The notes under the pieces: generated by a model
What the model was told of the DNA's origin: nothing
The model's database searches: none
Seen by the model: the letters and a program-made list of their open reading frames with translations, nothing else
Part shown: positions 53,701-63,400 of the stretch, one piece after another
Numbering within the stretch: the stretch's first letter is position 1
How the letters are laid out: every line of letters begins with the position of its first letter
Origin: Angomonas deanei
Lineage: Eukaryota; Euglenozoa; Kinetoplastea; Trypanosomatida; Trypanosomatidae
DNA: 64,000 nt
Reading direction: 5' to 3'
NCBI GenBank assembly: GCA_903995115.1
Contig: LR877149.1
Location: forward strand, 434,001 to 498,000
Made by a program: the position numbers and the translations under genes

Positions 53701-56700
53701 AGCGCCGCGCGCTGCTCCTCGAGCGCCTTAAACGCCGCATCGTCCTCTAGCGGGAGGGAGGCAATGGGGATTCCTCGAATGCGATCGCCCAAGAATCCGG
53801 CCCGGTCTGCCTCGTTCAGACCCCGCGCAATTTCGTCCGCACGCTGGTTCATCTTGTCCTCCAACTCCTTGAGCTTCGCCCGATCGGGGTTGGGCTGATT
53901 TTTGAGCGCCTGGTACTCCGCCTCCAGCTTCTTGAATTCGGGGTCCTCGGTTAGAGGGAGTGTCTCCGTCGGGCGCCCGTGGTACTCCGACTTCAAAAAG
54001 CCCTTTCTCTCCTCGTCAAGGTACGCCACGACGGCGGCACCCGCCAACTTGGCCATCTTGTCCTCCAGTTCCTTAATCTCGCGCGCGTTGGCGGTGGGAT
54101 TCTTCTTGAGCGCTCGCAGTTTGCTTTCCAGATCCATAAACTCCTTATTGTTGTCGAGGATCTTGTCCAACAAGTCACCCGACACGGGAAGGCCCAACTT
54201 GTGGATAAAGGCCCTATCCCCTTCCTTCTGCGACTTGGCGAGTTCCTGGGCCCGCTTCTTCATCAGGTCTTCCAGGCTCTTCACCTTATCCGCATCGCCG
54301 TCCTTCTTGGCGCGCAGCCTGTCGATTTCGGCGGTTTTGAACTTCTCATCCGTATCGAGGGGGAGAGCGGAGCGGGGGACATTATTGTACGTGTCGTCCA
54401 GAAAGCTCTTTCGTTCATTCTCCTTCATCTCCGCGGCGATGCCTTCCACTAGCGTGTTCAGCTCCCTTTCCTTCAGTTTGACACTGGAGGGGTCCAACGC
54501 CGTCTTCTTCAAATGGAAGCGCTCTTCCTCTCCTTTTAAAAAGGCCTCACTCTCGTCGAGAGGGACCAGCTCGAGCGGGACACCAGCCTGCACAGGGTTC
54601 AAGTAGGCCCGGTCTCCAACGATCATCTGCTTCGCTATTTCGTCTGCCCGTGCGTCAAGTCGCGCATTGATCTCGGATGGGTCGCCTCCCTTCGCAATTA
54701 TCCTCGCCCTTTCCTGCTCCAACTTTTTGAACTCCTCGTCGGCGTCGAGGGGGAGGGCTCCGGTCAGGATGCCTCTGTAGTTGGCCTGAAGGTAGCTTGC
54801 GCGATCCTTGACGTTGAGGTCACGGGCGATTTCGGCCGCCCGCTTGTCCAGTGCATCTCTGAGCCTCTGGAGCTCCTCAGGGGACGCGTTGGGGTCGTTC
54901 TTCAATTTCAAGTACGCGTCCTCCAATTCGCTGAACTCCTTATCCTCGCCGAGCGGCAACGTGCTGGTCGGGTGACCCTCGTACTCGGACTTCAAGTAAG
55001 ACCCCCGTTCGCCCTCCTTGTGGGCATCCAGCAGGCGCTTCGCATCGGCAGCCATCTCTTCCTTCAGCGCGTTGATTTCGGAGGCGTTTCCAACAGGGTC
55101 CTTCATGAGCTCCCGGAGTCGGGCTTCCTTGGCCAAAAAGTCGGGATCCTTGTCGAGCACAGCGTTCAACACATCCATGTCGAACCCGAGCTCCTTCAGG
55201 AATGCACGTTCGTCTTGAACCTTCTCCTTTGCCAGCTCTTCCGCCGCATCGTTCATGCGACGCTCTAGGTCGCGAATCTTCTCCTCATTGCTGGTCGCGT
55301 CTTCCTGCCGCAGCGCCAGTCGTTCCAGCTCCAAGGCGTGAAATTCGGGGTTGTCGTCCAGGTTCAGCTCGCTTGCCGGGATGCCAGCAAACTTGGAGCT
55401 GAGAAACATGTTGCGCTCCTTTTCCTTCAGATCCTTCGCCAGCTCATGCGCGCGGTCGTTGAGTTCCTTCTGCAGTTGGTTGATCTTGCCCTTTGTCCGG
55501 GTGCTCCTCCTTGTTGAGCGCGCGGAGCTCCTTTTCCTTCTCCTTGAAGACCTCATCCGTGTTTAACGGGAGAAACGCCAGGGGAATGTTTTCGGGCTCC
55601 TTGTCCAGGTAGAATCTTTCCTGCGTGTGGATGTCCTTTGCCATCTCGTGTGCAATCTCGTTCATTTCATGCTCGAGGGCAGAAATCTCCGCCGCGTTGC
55701 CTTCTGGGTCTTTCTTTAATTGATTTCGCTTCTTCAACTTGGCCTCAAAATCCGCGTTGCTCGTCAACGGAATATCCTCCACGGGGATTCCTTCTGGCTC
55801 CTCATCAATAAAGTCCAGCTTGCTGTTAAGGAAGTTATCCATAATCTCATCCGCCATCGCGCGTAGTTTTTCCTCCTGTTCGGGCACCTTGTATACACTG
55901 CGTGGGTCTTGCTTGAGTTTGTACCGCTCCAATTCTTTCGCCATGTACTCATCATTGTCGTCGAGCAGCGGGTTCAACGTGTCCAGGTCCCTACCCTTCA
56001 AGTAAATTGGGCGTTCGCTACCAATGAGTGCGGCCGCCAGTTCCCGAATACGCTGATTCAACTCGTCCTTCAGCCGTTGGATTTCATCGGGGTCGGCGTT
56101 AGGGTCCGCCAGTAACTTCCGCAACTTATCCAACTTGTCCTGGAATATCTTGTCGGTGCTCAAGGGTAACTCTGCCAAGGGAATGCCGAGCGGATCCTGG
56201 TCAAGGAAGGACAAATCCACCGCGTTGAGGTCGCCCGCATTCTCTGGGGTGTCGGTAATGCGTACGTGCGATGCTTCCAGACCCACAATGTTCACCTTGC
56301 ACGGGACGGTCGTCTGGCTCTTCGGGCAGGTAAGAAGCACCGCATAGCGACCGGCGGCGGGAAGCTTCTCCACAATACTCAACTCCCGGAAGCACATCGC
56401 CGACGGGACGCTCTTTACCATCTTGTCGTTGGAGTCGAAAAGGTACATGCACAGGAAATTAGGGGTCATGATTTTACTGGCTGAGCCAGGTGATGCAGCG
56501 CCTTCCTGGGATAGCAAAATGTGAATCGGCGTCGCGCAGTCCACAAGAAAGTCAATGCGCTCCTTTCCTCTGTTCTCTAGGGTAAGGGAAGCCTCTGCCG
56601 GCGCGGCGGTACAGACGTCCGGTTGGTAGCGAACGACTTTAATGGCGGACGCATCCTTCTTGCTCAGGTACCAGAAGGAGAAGATAAACTTGGACTTTTC

Positions 56701-59700
56701 ATTTTGCAGGAAGCTCCCCACCATGTAGCACAAGGACTTGGCAGGGACGGTGACCACCTCGCACACCTCACGCGAATTGTGAAACATACCTTTGTGAATC
56801 AGCTTATGGTTGTCGTACGTGACGAGGTAGGTTGGGATGCTCGCGGACGTGGGCACCGCCTGCGCGACGGTGATGCCCTTCCGCGGGTACTCCAGCGTGT
56901 CGTCGGGGAGTGTGTGGAGAATGTGGCGTTGGTCTGGCTGCCGCACCATGGTAATGAGATTCAAGTGTTCATCGGAGGTGTTTCTTGCCACATACAGTGG
57001 GTTCAGTCGCCACGTCACTAGCATGGGGTTGCCGCCGTTCGTCTCGTCACCCCACTCACTGTTGAAGTGCCAGCCGGGCTCGAGCGGGCCTCCGACAAAT
57101 CCTTGTTGGAGTGTCTTAAACGCTGTCAGAAACACGTCCGCCGTCATCACAAACACATTCTTCTCGTCGGCCCCAATTTCAGCCTTTAGAGACGGATTCC
57201 ACGCCGGGTCGTTCTGGTTCATCGGGCCGGTGTAGGGGGATTCCTCGTAGGGGTTGTACAGTTTGATGTAAATGGTATTCAGCTCGCAGTCCTCGTCAGA
57301 GGCAGTGGGGATGATGTCCAATATAGCGTAGTACTGGTCCTCCAAGAGGCCCATATCCTCTCCATCCCCGCCATCCGACGCGGCCGCGGAAAAGACGCTG
57401 TACGGCTTTTTGCTCTTCAAGTCATACCAAAAATGGGGCTCATCCACAAAGTAGTTTCCTTGTTTTGCGAGCTCGACGTCCGTTGGAAGGTTGATCACGG
57501 GGCGGCCCGTAAAATCGTGGAACACCTCCTGCTGCGTGCAGCCCTCCAAGTTCTGGTACAGCGTGTAGAACTTCGCGTACGCCTTCTCCAGCAGAACTGG
57601 CCACCAGTGGTGGGTTGGGGAACGGCAGAACGCCGTGTTGCCGTCGATGCACGGTATACGGTCGTCGATTTCAACCTTCATCCACTGGCCGTAACGGTGG
57701 AACTGGAAGGTGTATCGTCCATCCTTGCGGGGGTTCTTGGTGACGAAGCAGTTCTTGATCACATCGGGGTGCGCATCCACGAGGCCGGCAAAAATAGTAA
57801 GTGCACAGCACTCAAAGTTCTCACCCTGCGAAAATTGGTCGCGGCTCAACTTATCCGGCAAAAGCGGCAGGGTCTTCCCTTCGGGATACAGATCACCAAT
57901 GTGCATCCACGCTTCATTGGAGGCACCCTTATTCGTTGTATAGAAACGCTTATCCTCGTACGGCATATTCGAGTCGGCCACCTCTTCAACGGTAGACTCC
58001 GGGAAGTTGATCGGTTCCCAGTCAATAGGATTCACTTCATCCTCATCACCGCCTTCATCAATCACATCTTCATCATCGAACATGGTGGCGTCGTCGGGGG
58101 CCGCCACGATACGCGCGTGTGCGTCAAAGATGCCGCTGACCGTGACTGTGGCAGGCACCTCCACAGCAGATCTGGGGCACGTTAGGGAAATAGCATATCG
58201 TCCGCTTCTTGTGAGGTGGTGGATAATACTAATCTCGCGGAAATTAGTAGCAGCATGGACACCACCGATACGCCTGTCCGTATCATCGTACAAGTACATA
58301 CCCATGTAGCTTTCGGTCATGGCATTGCCAACCTTCCCCGTCGCGGGTACATCCTGGTGCAGGAGAATGTGAATATCGGTCTCACAATCCACATAGAAAT
58401 CTACACGATCCTTGTCGTGCTGAGAAAGCTTGACATTGGACTGCGCGGGTTCCTTCCAGTTAATGCTGTCAATCGTGAGTTTCTCCACCTTCAAGTTACT
58501 GTAGTCCTCACTTTTATAGTAGTTCAGCGAGAGTAAAAACGGCGCCTCCGTTCCTTTAGCCATTGTTGAGGGAACCAAATAGCATAAAGACTGAGAAGGG
58601 AGTGTCACCGTGTTTGAAACTTCGCGTGAATTTAAGAACAAACTTTTATAGATTGGTTTATTGTTGTTACCGGTCACAAAAAGGGTCGGCGTCGGGTTGG
58701 GGGCATTGTTACGAGTGATGACGAGACCGCACTGCACATAATTCGTATTGTCATCGGGGGAGGTAATCGCACGTTGGTCGTCTTGGCTAATCGTCACGAT
58801 CAGGTGGAGATCCTTCGGTCCCGTGTTGTTGACCAAAAAAAGTGGATTCTTCCTCCATGTCACGCAAGTGGGGTTACCACCGGCGCTCTCCCCTTTCCAT
58901 TCGTCGGAAAAGTAGGTCACCTCGTCGGAGATGGTAGACATGAAGCACAGCTGGATGGAAGAAATGAGCTTCTTAAAGTTGGGAAACGGCATGAAAATAG
59001 AAGTGCTCTCCTCGACATTGTATTGCGCTCTCTGCTTCGCCGTCCACGTCTTGTCCTTCCCGTTGAGGGCACCGGTATACACATCATCCTCGAACGGATT
59101 GTGCAAGTGGATCACCAAGTCCGAGAGGGCTGAGGACCCGGTGAGGGAGAAAATATCTAGAATGGCGTACTGCTGCTCCGTCTGCATCCCGATCGATTCG
59201 AGCTCTTCTCCGTCCTTTGTCATACAAGCAGAGACGTACTCTCCTTTTCGAATCTGGTCGCCAACCTTAAGCCAGTAGGGACCGTCATCAATGTTGACAC
59301 CCGCCGACTTGGCCAGCTTTGCCTGCAAGGGAATGTTGAGGACTGGATGGGAGGTAAGGTCGTGGTACGTCTCTTGCAGACTGCAGCCGTCAAGATAATC
59401 GTAGCTGGTGTAAAACTTGGCGTACGCCTTCTCCAAAAGCAGAGGCCACCAGTGCTCCGTCGGCGACTGGCAGTACAGTACATCATCGTCCTCGAGGGCA
59501 ATGCGGTCGTCGATTTCAACCTTCACCCATTCCTTACCGCGGAAGAATTGAAACGTGTAACGACCATCCTGGCGAACCTTCTTGGTCACGAAACAGTGGC
59601 GGATCACATCGGGGTGGCGCACTAAAGTGGACAGCGTGGACTGCATAAAGCACTCGTAGTGCTTACCCTGACTGAATTGATCTCTGGAAAACGTATCGGG

Positions 59701-59838
59701 AAGGAGGGACTTCCTGATACCATCAGGGTACAATTCAGTAATGGACGCCCATTGATCTGCAACGTGCTTGTTGTTCGCCATAAACTCATTATCAGAGAAT
59801 TTGGACGAGCTGTCCGGTACTTCGGTAATAGCTGGCAT
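41464..59838 (-). CDS. Giant calpain-like repeat protein, catalytically dead (three apparent frameshifts)
   Basis: Start chosen at the ATG 59836-59838 (MPAITEVPDSS); the open frame extends a few codons further to a GTG. The intact protein would have about 6,120 residues. From N to C it has: calpain-like module 1 with a beta-sandwich domain (about 58080-59760), an acidic linker, module 2 (about 56215-57960), about 64 repeats of roughly 66 residues (about 43400-56210), a C-terminal calpain-like module (about 41712-43400) and a basic Ser/Arg/Pro tail. Modules 1 and 2 keep the cysteine (YECF, FECC) and the Asn (HNPF, YNPY), but Gln stands where the catalytic His should be. The third has G-D-V-G-Y in place of G-D-C-W. 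Proteolysis is therefore unlikely. The frame changes near 55489-55494, 51489-51494 and 50501-50503, always by one extra base, with the repeat pattern continuing across. Trypanosomatid genomes encode comparable giant calpain-like proteins linked to the cytoskeleton. Confidence 0.86.
41712..43400 (-). other. C-terminal calpain-like module
   Basis: Begins after the last repeat with WPRIGELFPEGRYDPV. The expected catalytic Cys block reads APGDVGYLSPFIAAL, lacking Cys; the His block reads HPQCSYALIGL, with Cys at the His site; the Asn block keeps Asn in HNPYNHYSPFYNGP. A beta-sandwich (domain-III-like) follows, with LTEVRHSGPLF and MMLDSREVCSIMELP. Confidence 0.62.
50501..50503 (-). other. Apparent +1 base frameshift in A3 run (giant gene)
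   Basis: Before the site the frame reads VLKAQDPP. Removing one A from the AAA continues it as KNKADIKDLETQL, the normal linker and start of the next repeat. The original frame loses the repeat pattern at once. Confidence 0.7.
51489..51494 (-). other. Apparent +1 base frameshift in A6 run (giant gene)
   Basis: Upstream repeat ends NADHIKK; removing one A from the run gives LQEKMNERCSDIA, an ordinary repeat start. The longest homopolymer at any of the nine suspected sites. Confidence 0.72.
55489..55494 (-). other. Apparent +1 base frameshift in AAAGGG (giant gene)
   Basis: The first frame reads KEEHPDKG; deleting one base continues as KINQLQKELNDRAHELA, the expected repeat core. The first frame otherwise ends about 50 bases later in non-repeat sequence. 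Confidence 0.7.
56215..57960 (-). other. Calpain-like module 2 of the giant protein
   Basis: Starts with AWMHIGDLYPEGKTLPLLPDK. The Cys block FSQGENFECCALTIF keeps Cys. The His block DMGLLEDQYYAILDI has Gln/Tyr in its place, and the Asn block YNPYEESPYTGP keeps Asn. A beta-sandwich follows with HNSREVCEVVTVPAKSLCYM, a pattern shared by all modules of this pair of genes. An acidic linker (DDEDVIDEGGDEDEV) separates it from module 1. Confidence 0.65.
58080..59760 (-). other. Calpain-like module 1 of the giant protein
   Basis: Starts with QWASITELYPDGIRKSLLPD. The Cys block FSQGKHYECFMQSTL keeps Cys; the His block GMQTEQQYAILDIF has Gln; the Asn block HNPFEDDVYTGAL keeps Asn. A beta-sandwich with NSREVSNTVTLPSQSLCYL follows. 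Same architecture as module 2, implying internal duplication. Confidence 0.65.
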
Positions 59839-60418
59839 GATACGTAAACGAAAATACACTACGGTTCACTACAAAAAAAAAAAAAAAAGGTAACTATATA
59901 CAAGGAAAAAAGAAAAATCACTGCAAAAGAGAGAGGGAAAAGGTTATGAAGTCGTATGGTAAAGCTTCAACAGGGATGTGGCGCATTGGTTGGAAGTTTA
60001 GGGCAGTAACAGCAAGCACAACAAAATTGACAAATTGATTCAAGAATCTGTATATGTTCAGAGTTCTAACTAAACCTTAAAACAAACTAAACAACAACAA
60101 CCATCAAATGACAAAAAAAAAAAAAAAAAAACACCGAAAACGAAAAAAAGAGGGCAATTCATTTCACTTTCTTCAGAGTAAAGTTTAATTAGAGTTTTAA
60201 CACTGTTTCCGAATGTAATACACTTCCCCAAGTATATACAAAAAGTAACAGAGCACCACTCAAAAATTTGAAAAGACACGCCAAACAAACAAAAAAAAAG
60301 TCGGTGAAAAAATGAACGGAAAAGAATTCTACCTTTCAATCACAAAAATGTTTTCCCCAAAACATCGACGTGAGAGAAAAAAAATGAAAAAAAAAAAAAA
60401 AAAAAAAATGGAATGCGC
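59839..60418. other. Spacer between the two tandem calpain-like genes
   Basis: About 580 bases. An A run at 59873-59888 followed by GG and a GA-rich tract near 59924-59942 are likely splice signals for the giant gene. A runs near 60112-60130 and 60387-60408 (22 bases) lie in the 3' region of the partial gene. Two small frames on the minus strand are phenylalanine-rich artefacts of T runs. Confidence 0.5.
59873..59890 (-). promoter_or_regulatory. Polypyrimidine tract upstream of the giant calpain-like gene
   Basis: Sixteen A plus GG on the + strand, so CC followed by 16 T on the coding strand, about 35 bases before the chosen ATG. Good position for a spliced-leader acceptor. Confidence 0.5.
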
Positions 60419-63400
60419 TTATCTTCTTCCGCGGCTTCCTTGGCGAGAAGCACTTCCTCTACGGCCGCTTGCCGTCCGGTTGTTGGTAGGCGGCAACGAG
60501 CCAGTCCGTCTCGCTCCAGAGCCAGCCCGGCTATTTCGGCTGGCGCCACGGCTTCCACCGCGGGAGGGTGCGGTAGCGGTTCGGTTCAGTGCAGGGAACC
60601 TCGAGGAAGCCTGTACATTCAGCGGCTTCGCATCTGGGGCAACAGGAACAATGTCTGCTTCCACGTCCTTAGGCGTGTATATCTCAAGTGTTGCTTGGCA
60701 AGGATCGGAGCTTGTGCACGTAGTCAGGATGGAGTACTGTCCGGCCTGTGGTGCCTTGAATACAAGGGCGTGCTCCCTTGCGTTCGTCGGTTCGCCGGTG
60801 GAACCCACCTTGATACCATATTCGTTAAACGCCGCGACGGTAAGTTCGCTTTCACCGACCGCATCTCCGCGGCGCACGCTGTTCGGGTCGGAAACCTGAT
60901 TCTGGTGGAGAAGAATGTGAACGTTGCAGGCTTCGTTAATCATGAAGTCTGTCCTCAATCCCTCGCCGTCATTAGGGTCAATCTTAATATCCTCCTTCAG
61001 TGGCTTCAACGTCAAACCCGCCTGGCGGAGAGGTGTCAATGTCACCTTCGCGGCATCCGGGTATATGGAGACATGGAAGTTACCAAGCGTACCGCGGTCC
61101 TTCGTGTACGGCACGAGGTAGCACGTCGAGCTGGGTGGCAGCTCCATCTCCGAGCAGACCTCTCTCGAGTCGAGCATCATACCCTTCTGCAGGAACTTGT
61201 GGGTTCCGTTGGTGATGAACGGCGTCGGCGGAAGCTTAGCGTCAATCGGCTGCATCAGCGTCAGACCAGTGTACGGGTAGCGCTTGCAGTTCGTCTCATC
61301 AATGTACATTGGGTTCGCATGTCGTACCTCCGCAAGAATGGTGACCGGACGGGCAGTCTTGTTCTCCACCATATAGATGGGATTGTTGCGGAACGTGGTG
61401 AACTTCGACGTACCACCAGCCGTGAACTCATTCCACTCACCAGGAGAGCTCAGACGGTCACCGCAGTTGATGTGGCACCGCTGCATGCAGCTGAAGTTGT
61501 CCAAAAAGGTGGGAAGGGGCATGTAGATCACGTCGTTTTCCTCCGGGTCGTAGTTGCACGCACGGCGCACGTCGGCGGTCCAGTTGGAGTCACCAGCGCG
61601 TAGAGGGCCGTTGTACACGGGCTCGTCTTGGAAGCAGTTGTGCACCTTCAGCACAATATCCTTCGGGTCGTCGGAGCCGGGGTGTACCTCCACAATATCC
61701 ATCAGGGCGTAGCAACACTGCGGGTGAAGTCCGTTCGGCACATCGCCGTTCGTAACACACACATAAATGTCGCCACGGGCAAAGTCCGCCGCAACCCGTC
61801 TCCAGAAGGCGGGCTGGGTGAAGTCACCAAGGTTCTGTGCGGCAGCGTGCTTCGGATCCTCCAGAGAGATGTGCACCACTGGGCGCCCCGTGAGGTCGCG
61901 CAGGGTGTCGTGGGCGTTGCAGTTGTTGAAGTTCTCGTAGCCACCAATGAACTTCGCGTAGGCCTTTTCGAGCAGCAACGGGTACCACATGCGGGACGGC
62001 ACACGGGTGAACTTGGGTTCGCGGTTCTCGTCGCATGGCACGCGGTCGTCAATCTCAACCGTCGCCGGTGAGCTGTCAGGGTTAAACAGCGTAATACGGT
62101 ATGGCTTCATGTGGGGGTGGCCCTTGTCCTGAAACAGACGTGAAATCATCACAGTGTGACGGGACAGCGCGGCAATGAACGGAGCCAGATAACCCATATC
62201 CTGTGGGGCAGAAGAGACGTCAGACGGTAGCGTGGTGTCGGGCGTAACGGGCTCATAAACACCTTCGGGGTACAACTCACGAATACGAGGCCACATTTCA
62301 GCAATGTCCTCGTTCGCCGCGTGGAAGTCCGGATCCTGATAACCCTTCTTTTCCTTGGCAAGCTCATGGGCACGGTCGTTCAGTTTCCTCTCCAAGTCTC
62401 CTATCGCCGGGCCGTTCTTTGATTCATCCTTCTTGAGACGGCGGCGCTCATTTTCCATTCCCTTGAAGTCCAAGTCCTCATCCAGCGGCAGCTCATCCAA
62501 AGGCACGCCTTCCGGCTCGGGGTCCAAGTAAGCACGGTCCTTCTTTAGGAATTCTTTCGCGATAGCGTCAGCTCGCTCATTCAGCTTGTCCTCCAGGTCC
62601 CTGGCCTCATCTGCACGCTTGGGGTCCTTCTTCGCGTCACGCAACTGCTTCTCCAAGTTTTTGAATTCCTCGTCGTTGTCCAAATCCAGCGCGGAAACTG
62701 GTACTCCACGTGGTTCACCGTTGAGGTACTTGCGATCATTAGCAAGCTGTCGTTTAGCCAGCTCATGAGCGCGGTCGTTCATCGCGTCCTGGACGTCCTT
62801 GATGGCGTCGGCGTTCTTCTTCGGGTCCTTCTTCAGGTCACGCAGCTTCTTCTCGAGGTCACGGAACTTCTTGTCCTTGTCCAGTGGCAGCTCGTCCAGC
62901 GGCACGCCCTCCGGCTCGGGGTCCATGAAGCCTCGCTCCTTGTCAAGGTGCTCCTTCGCCAGCTCCTTGGCGCGCTCGTTCAGCTTGTCCTCCAGCTCCT
63001 TGATCTCCTTCGGGTTCGCGGTAGGGTCCTTCTTCAGGTCACGGCGCTTCTTCTCCAGGTCCTGGAACTTGGGGTCGTCGTTCAGCGGTAACAGATTCAG
63101 GGGGACGCCAAGCGGATCCGGCTCCAAGAAGCCGCGGTCCTTCGCCAAGTAATCCTTCGCCATTTCGTGGGCGCGGTCGTTCATGGCGTCCTTCAAATCC
63201 TCAATGGCATCCTTGTTCTTCTTGGGGTCCTTCTTGAGCTCTCGGAGGTCCTTCTCCATGTCGTGGAACTTGGGGTCGTCGCTCAGGTTCAGCTCCGACA
63301 GAGGGACGCCCTCCGGTTCGGGGTCGAGGAACTCGCGCTCCTTGTCGAGGAAATCCTGCGCCAGCTGCTTCACGCGGTCGTCAATGTCCGCCTCCACCTT

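Larger units (their letters stand above)
43400..56210 (-). repeat. Tandem array of about 64 calpain-associated repeats
   Basis: Repeat units of about 64-70 residues, core [LI]-x-x-x-[LM]-N-x-R-A-x-E-[LI]-A, then D/E-R-x-[FY]-L-D-x-x-P-E-G-V/I-P-L, L-P-L-D-x-D-x-x-F and L-E-x-x-R. Counted by eye: about 4 units before the first frameshift, 20 in the next segment, 5 in the next and 35 in the last. Two flavours occur. One is L-x-G-L-x-x-x-P-x-G-I-P-L-E-x-L-x-P-H-x-D...F-A; the other is D-R-x-Y-L-D-x-x-P-E-G-V-P-L-x-x-L-P-L-D-T-D...F. They alternate in the centre; only the second type remains near the C-terminal end. Confidence 0.85.

Noticed and set aside
50333-55556. Separate calpain-repeat genes for the middle segments
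   Set aside because: The segments overlap without spacers or splice signals and join into one repeat pattern with single-base changes.
43400-56210. CRISPR-like or satellite DNA repeat
   Set aside because: The repetition is at protein level with about 200-base units that keep one reading frame; there are no spacers of the CRISPR type.
60070-60339. Minus-strand frame of 89 codons rich in Phe
   Set aside because: It is made of T runs in a spacer, begins at a non-ATG or poor codon and has no protein-like pattern.
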